Of a stretch of 64,000 nt of DNA, positions 30,901 through 37,220 are shown piece by piece. Each line of letters opens with the position of its first letter. The first letter of the stretch is position 1. The notes under the pieces were generated by a model. It did no database searches. It saw nothing but the letters and a program-made list of their open reading frames with translations, and had not been told where the DNA came from. The stretch spans positions 61,989,676 through 62,053,675 of the forward strand of contig OX411543.1 of the NCBI GenBank assembly GCA_948146395.1, written 5' to 3'. Origin of the DNA: Fragum whitleyi. Taxonomy: Eukaryota; Mollusca; Bivalvia; Cardiida; Cardiidae. A program made the position numbers and the translations under genes.

Positions 30901-33381
30901 CCGTCGAAAGGTCACCCGTAGCGATAGGGCGTCCGGCGGACGGGCGGCGTTCACTTCCTTGTCCGGAGCATAACCCTGTCACCTTAGGTCTGATTGACTC
31001 GAAACTTTGCAGTTATATTCCTCTCATAATTACAAAGTACATATCACCGGGGGCCCGTTTTCCAAAAGTTCTTACGAACAAATTGATCGTAAGTCAAAAT
31101 CACAAATCGTACCTGGTGTTTTCATTCATTGTTAAATTCTCTCTTCCAGTATCTCATTTGAATGGTCTTTAGAAGACGATTCCAACGAGATGATGCATGG
31201 TAGTATTTCAAATTTAGTTGCTACTGTAGAAGCAATATTAGTTTTTGACTTACGCAAAAAATGAGCGTAAGATGTTTAGTGAAACAGGCCCCAGAACCAT
31301 AACTTTGCCTAGCATATTGTTTCCTTGGAGTTTATGTTCTTTATTGATTTTTTCTTCAATTTTAAACCCCCTGTCCAAGTCAACATCCCAGCAGTGGCGA
31401 GGGTGTCTTGAGACAATTTTTACCTTGTTTTATATTTGATAAAGGCATGAGCTATGCCAGCTAAGGGTAGAAAGATAAAAGGTACAAAATTCTTATGAAA
31501 TAGTTCCATCTATGCCTTTCTTAAAATACATAAATGTGACCCGTCATGCGAAAAGGGACCATCTGGGAACTTTGTTGGGTGAATATTTGCAAAAGAGATT
31601 AGGGCCTACATTTGTCAACTTAGGGGGGCATTTCTGAATTTATTGTACAAGAGGTTGATCATCCTAGAGTCTGAAAATCAGCGAAATGAGAAAAGTGTCG
31701 ACCATTGTCAGCCTGCGCAATTCGCAAAGACTGACTGATGCCACTCTACGTACTTCCAATATGATTTCGCTGCACATACATGTACTCTTTCCGACACCTG
31801 TCTTCCACTTATAGGTGAATAAACATTGAGCTTAAGTCGGAATGTAGTTGGAGGCTAGTAAATCATTTAATGGTACAGTACTTTCCGGACCATAAGCCGT
31901 CCAGGCGTATTTCTGAATTTATTGTACATAAGGTTGATCATCCTAGAATCTGAAAATCAGCGAAATGCGAAAAGTGTCGGCCATTGTCAGCCTGCGCAAT
32001 TCGCAAAGACTGACCGAAGCCGACACTCTACGTACTTCCAATATGATTTCGCTGCACATACATGAACCCTTTCCGACACTTGTCTTCCAACAATAGGTGA
32101 ATAAACATTGAACTTAAGTGGGAACGTAGTTGGAGGCTAGTAAATGATTTAATGGTACAGTACTTTCCGGGCCATAAGCCGTATAGGCCTCAAATGTTTT
32201 TTTTTTTTGTTGTTGTTGTTGTTGTTGTTGTTTGGTTGTTTTTTTTCTTATCTTAAAGGAAATAAAATCTACGAGATAGGCTGCACCGGCGTACAAGCCG
32301 TGGCCTTTACTATAATATTTTTTTACTATGGTTAATTGTGTGACGTAAAGGCTTTACAATTTCAGACTTCGCCACACCAACATAGCAAAGAAACAATAGA
32401 AAGTATCCCATGATTTTGATACGTTTTCACACATTTTCTTAAATAAATGCCTGTCACAATAAGGCAGTTATATCACAATTTCACGACCGTTATGTATCCT
32501 AAGCTTACATTTACGACCAGTATAAATTACTAACCTTAAAAAAGTCCTTTCAGAAAAACAAAAGCGACGTATAGGCCGCCCCGGGGTTTAAGATGCACCC
32601 TTGGAAATAACTTTTGAACAGATAAGCCGAGGCGTATTATTTTAAAAAATACGGCAGTAGGAATAAGTGATTCAAGGACATACTAGGAATCCATTGTTAG
32701 GTGCTCAAGTCATCACAATTTGTCTGAAAGGTCGTTAATGGCGGACCCAATTTTAGCAAATAAATTTAATTAAAGGGAGGTAATAAGATATCCATTGACA
32801 TCTATGACTGAAATATTGTTACAGCAACATTAAACTCCATTCAAACAAACGAAATCCTATCAAACATATAGTAAACCGCTCACACTTTGAATTCGTTCTT
32901 AAAGTCTCGAAAAACGCAAAAATAATATAGCTTCATTATACTCGCTCACAACTGATCCTTTCCATAAAGGTGTATGAATTGTTACACGCAGATTTATAAG
33001 CCAGTTTGCTTTGGCAGCAAATGGCGCTACATTTTGTCAAGCAACTTTTGACGCGATTATTATTGGTAAAGGTAGTGTACCAAAAATAATTCCGCTATGT
33101 TTCGGAAATCAGGATCTTTCACAATGTTAACCGAGGTTTCCAAACGAAATAATTACGAAACCTCGGTTAACACAGTTAACGTTCATGACTGCCGAAACAT
33201 CGTGAAAAATCGACGTGCAAATAATCCGTTTACAAGGTGGGTCACTTGTCCGGAAATGCAGGTCTTACTTGATTTTCACCCAGATATTTAATAGAACATG
33301 GGAGTACGGCCATATCTCCTTCCACCACAGACACGTTGACTTCCGGTTGTCCGAAACTTGGCTCAGGCTCTGTGGCGATCA
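15792..33381 (-). CDS. Three-Ig-domain IgLON/lachesin/DIP-like cell-adhesion gene, partial at the 5' end (7 exons)
   Basis: Seven exons read in order on the minus strand give one continuous frame of 1031 coding bases, about 343 residues after an unseen signal-peptide exon. Each Ig domain shows the paired cysteines and the tryptophan: VLPC, VAW, DTGKYIC; LTC, ITWF, GVYVC; LQC, YWYK, DFGRYTC. The linkers LYVQ-VPPTILD and VNVE-YAPEVEV are typical of the IgLON/lachesin/DIP group, whose members are secreted-pathway adhesion proteins tethered to the neuronal or epithelial surface by GPI. Introns between domains are phase 1, the usual module phase; those inside domains are phase 0, 1 and 2. Intron lengths are about 5.7, 2.7, 1.8, 0.5, 0.8 and 5.0 kb. 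Possible N-glycosylation sites are NVS and NLS/NLT/NAT in Ig1 and Ig2. The product is inferred from motifs alone; the family is confident, the exact orthologue is not. Confidence 0.9.
16120..16565 (+). repeat. Dispersed repeat G, copy 1 (left arm of an inverted pair)
   Basis: Contains in order GGAAAGTACCTCGGACG, GGTGGTACTTTGG, AATTTGATAACAAAACGCAG with a small hairpin (CAAAACGCAGTAACATACTGCGTTTTG), GATGTTTGTGACGTCAT and CCCGAGGTCTATTCCGTAG. The same order recurs inverted at 18010-18530, direct at 39050-39285 and inverted at 49140-49460. No ends or coding capacity were found. It lies in the last intron region, just upstream of the terminal exon. Confidence 0.7.
16566..17220. other. Unassigned AT-rich sequence between the family G arms
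   Basis: The minus ORF at 16745-17089 has no domain features. Nothing else recognised. Confidence 0.35.
17221..17384. mobile_element. Family D palindromic MITE, copy 1, at TTAA
   Basis: TTAA at both ends (17221-17224 and 17381-17384) with a near-complete palindrome between them. The centre is CGAGGTTTCCTAATG...CATTAGGAAGCCTCGG and the outer arms are TCGACCCGTAATAGTTCC and ATAACGGTTCC. Confidence 0.85.
17475..17798 (-). mobile_element. SINE-1, tRNA-derived, full length with 11-bp target duplication
   Basis: On the minus strand the head has A box TAGCTCAGTTGG and B box GGTTCGATTCC, as in a tRNA pol III promoter. The body has CTTTCGGATGAGACGTTAAA and the tail TGGGCCTGTGCTACG. ACTTATGTGGT flanks both sides (17475-17485 and 17788-17798). 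The acceptor and T stems are mutated and a body follows, so this is a SINE and not a functional tRNA. Confidence 0.88.
18010..18511 (-). repeat. Dispersed repeat G, copy 2 (right arm of an inverted pair)
   Basis: Reverse complement has GAAAAGTACCTCGACG, TTTTGGTGGTACTTTCG, CTTGATAACAAAACTCTG, GATGTTCGTGACGTCATT, CGCGCTTTCATGG and CCCGAGGTCTATTCCC, the order seen at 16120-16565. Identity is roughly three quarters by eye. ORFs on both strands here are not conserved between copies. Confidence 0.7.
18512..18972 (+). mobile_element. SINE-2, 5'-truncated, split by another SINE-2
   Basis: Left part (about 18512-18558) starts near the B box (CTCGACGGCGG) and stops at TTGGGTCGCAGCT; right part (18836-18972) resumes TTGGGATCGCAGCTGGAGGC, CTAGGAAAGGGTGTAATGG and ends GCGGCGTAAAATCCC. 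The break is filled by the reversed copy at 18559-18835. Confidence 0.75.
18559..18835 (-). mobile_element. SINE-2, nearly complete, inserted into an older SINE-2
   Basis: On the minus strand it has a tRNA-like head (ATGGCGCAGTTAGTAGC, B box GGGTTCGATCCTC), body CTATATGAGATAGCAGCTGG and tail AGCGACGTTAAATCC. The flanks TTGGGTCGCAGCT (18546-18558) and TTGGGATCGCAGCT (18836-18849) are a target duplication with one indel, and are themselves SINE-2 body sequence. Confidence 0.8.
19048..19224 (-). mobile_element. Family A MITE, copy 8, right-hand fragment
   Basis: TTTTGGAGCGATTTTTTAG, GAGTGTTTGGAATGAATG and the TIR ATTACATGATGTTAATAATTG before TA; the hairpin half is missing. Confidence 0.75.
19349..19556 (+). 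mobile_element. Family C MITE, copy 2, half hairpin
   Basis: Left part as in the other C copies (ACAAATATCCGTATGATAAC, GTTATTTTTAGAACAATGAT) through AATACGTACTTAGTG and TATCTAACTCGGTTG; the second hairpin arm is lost. Confidence 0.75.
19557..20726. other. Unassigned AT-rich sequence in the last intron of the Ig gene
   Basis: Several short ORFs without domain signal. CGTTAACAGACAAAACG...CACGTGTCGTTAACG near 20320-20372 is a small inverted repeat. Nothing else recognised. Confidence 0.35.
20727..20905 (+). mobile_element. Family A MITE, copy 9, hairpin and right arm only
   Basis: TTAAAGGGGGAAATAAATAG, TTCAAGATGAACAAAATTA, GGATTACCTCTC and a right end CACGATGTTCTTTACATG before TA. It lies about 50 bp past the donor of the Ig3 exon. 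Confidence 0.82.
20958..21115 (-). CDS. Exon: C-terminal half of Ig domain 3
   Basis: Acceptor GTATTTCAG and donor GTGAGACT bound 158 bases (1 + 52 codons + 1, phase 1). The peptide has ARHIVEMF, the E-strand LSLRIRAISI and the intact F-strand motif DDFGRYTC followed by FAQNKIGQDKASMVLY, a clear I-set ending. The remaining base G joins GT of the last exon to make glycine. Methionines upstream of ARHIV in the same frame fall in the intron and are not starts. A truncated family A copy lies about 50 bp downstream of the donor. Confidence 0.92.
21165..21240. mobile_element. Family B interior fragment
   Basis: GAGTCGACCCTAAGCATGCG and GCAGACTGACAAGGCTCG resemble the interior of B copies (CGTCAGTCTGCGCAG). 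It lies about 50 bp upstream of the Ig3b acceptor. Confidence 0.4.
21530..21590. repeat. Short palindrome
   Basis: AACATCGAAACTACAGCTTA and TAAGCTGTAGGTACGATGTT form a hairpin of about 46 bp inside the Ig3 intron; a similar one (GTAACTGCAGCTTGAATTAAG) is at 52200-52235. Confidence 0.65.
21959..22091 (-). CDS. Exon: N-terminal half of Ig domain 3
   Basis: Acceptor TCAATTTACAG and donor GTAATT bound 133 bases (2 + 43 codons + 2, phase 2). The first two bases join the previous exon to make tyrosine, giving VNVEYAPEVEV, a typical linker. The Ig3 cysteine is in TFLQCEVVANP and the tryptophan in VMYWYKEG. A nearer GT (GTAGGG) would end the exon in phase 0 and break the frame with the next exon, so GTAATT was chosen. 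The small AT-rich intron before the next exon is 843 bp. Confidence 0.88.
22615..22743 (-). CDS. Exon: C-terminal half of Ig domain 2, with an Asp-to-Cys change
   Basis: Acceptor CATTTTCAG and donor GTAAGTTT bound 129 bases (2 + 42 codons + 1, phase 1). The peptide has IGSTGEVLKIYNVS and then RDCGGVYVCEADNG, followed by the G-strand KIKVNVE. The tyrosine and second cysteine of Ig2 are intact, but the Asp usually at D-x-G-x-Y-x-C is occupied by Cys (codon TGT), with an Asp just before it. Asp at this place normally makes a salt bridge in I-set and V-set domains. A family A element ends 46 bp upstream of the acceptor. Confidence 0.92.
22790..23224 (+). mobile_element. Family A MITE, copy 10, 46 bp from an Ig exon
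   Basis: CAGTTAAAAACATCCTACAA on the left (outer duplication not TA), CACAATGTCATTAACTG plus TA on the right, hairpin GGAGGTAATACATATCGC...GGATTACTTCC inside. It is in the intron upstream of the Ig2b exon. Confidence 0.88.
23295..23385. repeat. Palindrome
   Basis: ATCGGGGGTTCAGCGCACGA and CTAGCGCTAAACCCTCGACA are imperfect inverted arms around an AT-rich centre with a smaller hairpin (CAGTGTAAATACACT). Possibly a small MITE. Confidence 0.55.
23386..24010. other. Unassigned intronic sequence
   Basis: AT-rich; no exon with Ig features and no repeat recognised. ORFs at 23110-23602 arise from the MITE and palindrome. Confidence 0.35.
24011..24107. repeat. Palindromic repeat of about 97 bp
   Basis: TCAATATTTCGGTAAAAATT at the left and AATTTTTGCCGAAATATTGA at the right are near-perfect inverted arms, with GAAACAAATCATTGGTTTC at the centre. 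Fold-back element of unknown family. Confidence 0.7.
24523..24672 (-). CDS. Exon: N-terminal half of Ig domain 2
   Basis: Acceptor ATTTTTTCAG and donor GTATGT bound 150 bases: two bases finishing a split codon, 49 codons, and one base (phase 1). The peptide runs VPPTILDNLSSSD, then EGHTVNLTCNATGIPAP and ITWFR, so the first Ig2 cysteine and the tryptophan are both present. NLS, NLT and NAT are potential N-glycosylation sites. It ends near PGQGRE and joins the next exon through an AGG codon. A family C element begins about 30 bp upstream of the acceptor, leaving little room for polypyrimidine tract and branch point outside the transposon. Confidence 0.9.
24704..25019 (-). mobile_element. Family C MITE, copy 3, complete, about 30 bp from an Ig exon
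   Basis: Reversed relative to the copy at 47191. The hairpin comes first: AATACGTACTTAGTGTGTTG...CAATACACTTAGTACGTAT, with GAATTGATCATTGTCGAGGC and GAGACAATTATCAATTCTCC at the loop. The AACTATGTGATATCAT and ATACGGGATGTTATCATACG part follows. Confidence 0.85.
25062..25468 (+). mobile_element. Family A MITE, copy 11, diverged
   Basis: CGGTTAGTAACATCGTGG after TTA; long arm TCGATCAAAACCATTCC, AACACGCACTCAAAC; right part AATCATTCACCTTGTCTG. The hairpin region is rearranged (TAAGCATAAAAAACACAAACAGG) and the right TIR is eroded. Confidence 0.7.
25480..26713. other. Unassigned intronic sequence
   Basis: Contains a hairpin GATAAAAATTCGGCGCAGCC/TCGTTTTTATC near 25780-25812 and a GTAGTGGGTATAACCC/GGGTTTTGC motif near 25970-26040. 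No exon features seen. Confidence 0.35.
26714..27150 (+). mobile_element. Family A MITE, copy 12, identical to the copy at 8580
   Basis: 437 bp, TA on both sides (26712-26713 and 27151-27152), reading the same as 8580-9016 by eye, including rare features: CATTCCCCTCAATC, CATAAACGCTC, hairpin GTTCATGCTGAAC and the ATATAGC stem. It lies in the intron between the Ig1 and Ig2 exons. Confidence 0.95.
27381..27585 (-). CDS. Exon: C-terminal half of Ig domain 1
   Basis: Acceptor TATTTTAG and donor GTAAGGTT bound 205 bases: 68 codons starting in phase 0 plus one base. It begins VAWTDSTGFVLTH, which is close to the V-A-W-x-D-S-x-G-x-V-L pattern of IgLON and lachesin proteins. It continues through the E-strand segment WNLHIRDV and the F-strand motif DTGKYIC with Asp, Tyr and Cys intact, and closes with IALYVQ. 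The extra base G joins the next exon to make valine (VPPTIL), giving the phase 1 intron expected between Ig modules. The identical-twin family A copy ends 230 bp downstream in the intron. Confidence 0.93.
27586..29000. other. Unassigned intronic sequence
   Basis: AT-rich, no recognised repeat family and no exon with Ig features; ORFs at 27902-28418 show no domain signal. Confidence 0.35.
29005..29125 (+). mobile_element. Family B interior fragment
   Basis: GGGAGGTAGAATTATCATTC, TCCTGCGCAATCCGCGCAG and GAAGATCGACACTTT match the middle of B copies; ends are missing. Confidence 0.5.
29138..29276. repeat. Large palindrome (fold-back element)
   Basis: ACGGTTTCTTGCCGGGGTAT and ATACCCTGGCAAGAAACCGT are the outer arms; GACGATTTATTCCCGGC and GCCGGAAATAAATCGTC continue them; AAAATGATGTCACCCGAG and GGGTTGACATCATTTTTAC are near the loop. 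About 139 bp, nearly perfect. Confidence 0.85.
29706..30120. mobile_element. GC-rich fold-back element full of CCGGT motifs
   Basis: TIRs GCCCCGTTCCCACTGTCACG and CGTGACAGTGGGAACGGGGC are exact inverted copies; TAA flanks both sides within a base. The inside is a run of degenerate words such as TCCCGGTGTACCCC, CGGTCGTCGCCGGTAGC and ATCCCGGTTGATCCCGG. The ORFs across it are composition artefacts. Confidence 0.8.
30121..30420. repeat. Second CCGGT-rich fragment of the same element
   Basis: Repeats TTGTATTCCCGGTTTGTCAC and CATCCGGGACTAACC from the element just upstream but lacks both TIRs, so it is a partial or rearranged copy next to the complete one. Confidence 0.7.
30421..31530. other. Unassigned intronic sequence
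   Basis: No recognised family. The plus ORF at 30837-31172 has a GC-richer stretch (30900-30970, CGATAGGGCGTCCGGCGGAC) but no domain that I recognise. Confidence 0.35.
31533..31630 (+). mobile_element. Family B left end
   Basis: TGTGACCCGTCATGCGAAAA and GGGACCATCTGGGAACT open a B element whose right end is missing; it runs into the 279-bp duplication. Confidence 0.65.
31631..32190 (+). repeat. 279-bp tandem duplication (B-derived)
   Basis: TTTCTGAATTTATTGTACA starts at 31631 and again at 31910. Both halves hold TCAGCGAAATG, CATTGTCAGCCTGCGCAATT, CTACGTACTTCCAATATG, TGAATAAACATTGA and TACAGTACTTTCCGG in order, with few differences. The AGTGTCG and GCGCAATTCGC words link it to family B interiors. 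Confidence 0.85.
32199..32242 (+). repeat. Simple repeat T-run and (TTG)n
   Basis: A run of T followed by TTGTTGTTGTTG, about 44 bp. The minus ORF across it shows the matching poly-glutamine and is not a gene. Confidence 0.85.
32290..33060. other. Unassigned sequence with a short family A remnant
   Basis: AATTAAAGGGAGGTAATAAG at about 32768 matches the left stem of the family A hairpin without the rest. Otherwise nothing recognised. Confidence 0.4.
33067..33215. mobile_element. Family D palindromic MITE, copy 2, diverged
   Basis: TAAAGGTAGTGTACC at the left, TTCCGCTATGTTTCGGAA and CGAAACATCG in the arms, centre TTAACCGAGGTTTCC against GAAACCTCGGTTAA. The right terminal TTAA is lost. It ends about 55 bp from the Ig1a exon. 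Confidence 0.7.
33269..33381 (-). CDS. Exon: N-terminal half of Ig domain 1
   Basis: This exon follows the acceptor TTTTTTTCAG and ends at the donor GTAAGACC. Two bases complete a codon from the missing previous exon, then 37 codons follow and end in phase 0. The peptide starts near IATEPEPSFG, has a possible glycosylated NVS, the first Ig cysteine in VLPC, and ends YLGENQ. Joined to the next exon it gives GENQVAW, the usual spacing between the B-strand cysteine and the C-strand tryptophan. It is too short for the ORF track and was found by splice sites and frame. A family D palindrome lies about 55 bp downstream in the following intron. Confidence 0.85.
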
Positions 33382-33424
33382 CTGAAAAAAATAAAAATAT
33401 CTAAAATTGAAATCGTTAATCCAG

Positions 33425-33598
33425 CCAAACCTGTCTTAGCGGCCACCTGTATTTAGCAAGCAACCTGTCTTAAGCAAGCGGCCACTGAGTTCCCAAATGA
33501 ACCAATTACACTGAAATCGACCTGTATTAAGCAAGCACCTGCCTTAGGCAAGCACCTTTTGAATGTCCCTTTGGTGCTTGCTTAAGACAGGTTTGACA
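33425..33598. mobile_element. Small fold-back element, AAACCTGTCTTA ends
   Basis: CCAAACCTGTCTTAGCGGCC at the left and GCTTGCTTAAGACAGGTTTG at the right are inverted. The inside repeats AGCAAGCACCTG and TTAAGCAAGCGGCCAC. Located just upstream of the Ig1a exon, in the first visible intron. Confidence 0.65.
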
Positions 33599-33686
33599 TG
33601 TAAGTGATACTGTGCAATCATGGTTGATGTTTCTACTGTTCATCGAAAGACTAATCTAGATCCTTCTCTATGAAAGTTGGTCGATA

Positions 33687-34107
33687 CAGTTAAAGAGATC
33701 GTGAAATTGACATTCATCTCGATCAACACCATTCCAAATCGCTCGCTCAGCGTTCCAAACAATCACTCAAAGCATTCAAAACGCTACAAACCCACTGAAA
33801 AAGATAGAATCAATACATCATTCAAAATCACTAATGCTAGGACAGAACCACGATTTCAAGGATTTAATTCAAATTGTAAGCGTCTTATAGGTTTTTGAGG
33901 AAATAAGAAGTTATTTTTAGAACTTATATGCATATCTTATTAAAGGGAGGTAATTAATATCGCTAATTTTGTTCATCCTGAAAAAAAATTGGATTACCTC
34001 CCATTAAATTCACTCAAAACTCGCCTCAACACACTCATTCAATTTCATTCCAAAATCATTCCAAAATCAATTACCTTGTCATATCACGATGTTGTTAATT
34101 GCAACTG
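33687..34107 (+). mobile_element. Family A MITE, copy 13
   Basis: CAGTTAAAGAGATCGTG after TA. The hairpin is damaged: the right stem arm after CATCCTGAAAAAAAATTGG has lost about 15 bp. Right end CACGATGTTGTTAATTG. Confidence 0.82.
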
Positions 34108-34351
34108 TAGGGTTTAGAATCGACTCTTTGACAAGCACATACTCAAAGAGCGAAAGGGAAGAGGAGCGGAAATTGATCTAGGTTAACGAAAAATTGTATA
34201 TCAAATGACAGTGCCGCAAGAAAGTCTGAGAATTGCTGTGATTTAATGGTAAGTTACATATTCAGTCTATACTTAAATTTGAGAAATTATAACACCAAAA
34301 ACAGATTGAAATTTCTCTCTGGTTATCTCTTCATCGAGTTGTCTGTGTCTA

Positions 34352-34743
34352 TGTTAAGAACATCGTGAAATAGACAATACGTTTGGTTTTAGAATGATGA
34401 ATGACAGAATGTGAATGAGTACGTCTTTGCGAGTTTTTGTTAGTTTACGAAATTGACGAAATTATCGCTATGTATTACCTCCCTCTGATAAATTCGACGA
34501 TTTTTTTTTTATTTTGTGTCTCCACAAACAAATCAAAGGTTGAAAAATTAAAATCATGCAATTGAATTTTTTGATATCAATATTGAAAATTTTCATCGAT
34601 TTCAAAGCTTTTTTGAACAATTTCGGATCTTTTTTAGTGATTGGAGTGAGCATTTCATAAGAGTGTTTTGAGCGCTGAGCGAGTGATTTTGAATGGTTTC
34701 GATTGGATTGAGGTGAGGGTCAATTTCTCGATGTGATTAACTG
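34352..34743 (-). mobile_element. Family A MITE, copy 14, diverged
   Basis: GTTAAGAACATCGTGAAATA at the left, GAGCGCTGAGCGAGTG and TCTCGATGTGATTAACTG with GTA at the right. The hairpin is reduced to ATTACCTCCC on one side. Confidence 0.7.
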
Positions 34744-35018
34744 GTATATCAAAATCGGATTGAATTTTTTTCTCTGGATATCGACTCATCGAATAGTCTA
34801 TGTTATGATATAATAGACAACATCAATTATTTGACAAGATTTTTGACATGATTTCGGAATGAAATTTAATCCGTTTGATAAACGAACTTTTGAATGATAT
34901 TAATGGGTGGTTAAATAATATCGAAAAATTTGTCCAAATTTTTGAAAGTTTATTACCTCCCTTCAACTAAGTCTAATACCTTTTCTGTTAGCGTGTCTTC
35001 GCGGAACAAACAGTTGCT

Positions 35019-35183
35019 TTGAGGTAGTGGACCCCTAATAGTGTTGCAATGTCTTGGAAGTAATAAACTTTAACAGTATTAACCGAGGTTTCCTAATGAT
35101 TTTCATTAGGAAACCTCGGTTAATACTGTTATAGTCCATTTCTTCAGAAACATTGCGGAACTATTACGGGTCCAATACCTTAA
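35019..35183. mobile_element. Family D palindromic MITE, copy 3
   Basis: GGTAGTGGACCCCTAATAG and ACTATTACGGGTCCAATACC are the outer arms; the centre is CGAGGTTTCCTAATG/CATTAGGAAACCTCGG. TTAA on the right, TTGA on the left. Confidence 0.85.
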
Positions 35184-35322
35184 AATCCATACCATTTAAT
35201 AAAACCGTGCAATGAAATGATCGATTTGAATTAAAGTTTTGATCATTTTGAATGATATCGAAGCGTTTTAGAACAGTATCGGAGCGTCATTGAGTTGTTG
35301 GAGTGATTGGTATGCATGTATC

Positions 35323-35462
35323 AGCCCTGCGTTCAGTATCACCAAACGGTACAAACAGTTTTCCAATTTTAACCCGCTTTGCACGCAGGTGCACGTGCAA
35401 AGCGGGGTACAAGTGGAAAACTTTTTGCACCGTTTTGTGATCCTGAACGTAGGGCAGATGAA
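35323..35462. repeat. Palindrome with CGCTTTGCACG core
   Basis: ATCAGCCCTGCGTTCAG and CTGAACGTAGGGCAGAT are the outer arms; AACGGTACAAACAGTTTTCC and GGAAAACTTTTTGCACCGTT continue; the core is CGCTTTGCACGCAGGTGCAC/GTGCAAAGCG. About 140 bp, imperfect. Confidence 0.75.
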
Positions 35463-35524
35463 GCGCTGACCGAGAGATTGAGAATGATTTCGTTCGATTG
35501 TCAATTTTACGTTTTATCTCACTG

Positions 35525-36440
35525 AGTAAGGTTTGCTTGGTAACGGGCTGGAGTTTTCAAACGTCACTAAAATTTGCAACATTTTAAGCATCTCTTTTAA
35601 GTATTTACAGCTGAAATTGCTCGAGCGATCAAATTTAATAAGCGACCACATTTATAAAGCGACCAACATAAAAAGTCCCTTCGCCGTAAGTAAAATTTCT
35701 AAAAAGTGGGCATAATTAAATAAAAAAAATTAAATTGTTGAATTTCATGATGTTGGAAGCGATAAGAATCGTCTTAATGAGACGATTCTCATCTGTTCTA
35801 ACAGCAAAGGGTTCAGTAAATATTATGCATTTACCGATAAATACTATCAAATGGACCTGTCTTATATTTCATGAAATAATGTATTAAGCGACCATTGCAA
35901 TAAGCGACCGCTTTTTGGTGGTCCCCTTAGTGGCCGCTTGAAAAGAGTTTTACTGTATTTCTAAACAGACAACACAAGATTTGTCTTCCGAAATGATGTA
36001 AGCGACTTGCCGACATGGAGCCAATCAAATTGATTGACAGCTTTTGATATTTGTTTTAACAGGTCGCGGTTTGTTTAAGAAACTAAGAAATCCACCGAGA
36101 CGTAATTGGGTTCACGAAACAGTTTAAGTATCGTGATTTGAATAACAAACTCTTGCAAGATGCACATAGTCACGCGATCTTGGCTTTCAGCACTAGCGTC
36201 GCACGCAAATATGACTTTGCTATTTGAATAATTATCTTTTACTGAAGAATATATGTATACTCGATCGAACAAATTATTAAGGTATTTTGTCTCAGACATG
36301 GTGGGACAATATTTACTTGAACATATCAGTTTTCTTATTATATTATACCCATGAACGTCCGTTTCAGAGTAAACATTTCTCTACACATTTTTATCACATG
36401 ACTTGACCTCGGAACCGACATAATAACATACATATAACTC
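35525..36440. other. Unassigned sequence with AAGCGACCA words
   Basis: 35620-35960 repeats TAAGCGACCA in four places and ends AGAGTTTTACTGTA, which resembles a Tc1-like end, but no left partner was found. A hairpin AGAATCGTCTTAATGAGACG is at 35766-35795. The rest is unrecognised. Confidence 0.4.
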
Positions 36441-36469
36441 ATTGTATCAAATATAAACTGTTTCTTGGT

Positions 36470-36960
36470 TAATAAATGTTAATAACAAGAGATGTTGGGA
36501 AAACATATAAGCACCCCCACCCCCTAAGAGAAGGTCAATAGTATATTCTTTTGCACTTAACAAATGGCAATAACTCAGAAGTATGGTGACTAGAATTACG
36601 GTTCTTGTGCACTGCACTTCTTCGTAAAAAGTTCTATCCACCTGGGACGTTCACGATTCAAGCTAGCAAAAATTTTGAGATATACTCCGGACAAAAATCA
36701 AGTTACATTTCAACAAAGGATAACAACTCAAAAATACTATGATTATGGCTTATACTTCTCGTTTACTGCCTTTTCTCCTAAATGAGATCTATCTACCAGT
36801 GAAGTTTCAATATTCTAGCTTGCATAAGTTAAAAGGTATGCCCTGACAAAAAAAAAGGTCTACGGACGGACGGTCGGACCGACGGACCGACGGACCGACC
36901 AGTCTGTCCGTCCGACCGACCGACCGACTGACCGACCGATAAGTGCAAAGCAATGTACAC
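36470..36960 (+). repeat. Two-unit tandem array (about 154 bp) with (CCGA)n tip
   Basis: AACAAATGGCAATAACTCAG at about 36558 and AACAAAGGATAACAACTC at about 36712 mark two diverged units. GGACGGACGGTCGGACCGAC and CCGACCGACCGACTGACCG follow at 36865-36945. Same plan as the other tandem-core elements. The minus ORF at 36447-36641 looks like a signal peptide but arises from this repeat. Confidence 0.65.
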
Positions 36961-37220
36961 CCTTTTCATAGTATTTACCGCTTTACGTTTTGCTTGAACT
37001 TAGTATTTATGCTGTTTAAAGGCAATCTTACACAGATTGAATAAAAATACAAATCGAATTATCCATTTTCAAGGGCTTCCGTTGATCTGCCTAGTGGGAA
37101 AGCTAATTGTTACGCTTTTAAATTTTCATCAATGAATCATCCTTTAGGAAATAACGTCAAGAAAATGCTTACTTTCAAACAACAATATCATCATGTATTT
37201 TATTCGTTTTTTTATACGTA

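Larger units (their letters stand above)
34810..35524 (-). mobile_element. Family A-like MITE, copy 15, split by two palindromic insertions
   Basis: The outer parts (ACATCAATTATTTGAC, ATTACCTCCC, GAAGCGTTTTAGAAC, GCTGACCGAGAGATTGAG) follow the reversed family A order. A family D palindrome (35019-35183) and another palindrome (35323-35462) interrupt it. Confidence 0.55.

Noticed and set aside
36447..36641. Minus-strand ORF with a signal-peptide-like start (MDRTFYEEVQ... followed by ILVTILLSY)
   Set aside because: It lies in a two-unit tandem repeat with a CCGA tip, and no donor site of the right phase could be fixed; not used as exon 1 of the Ig gene.
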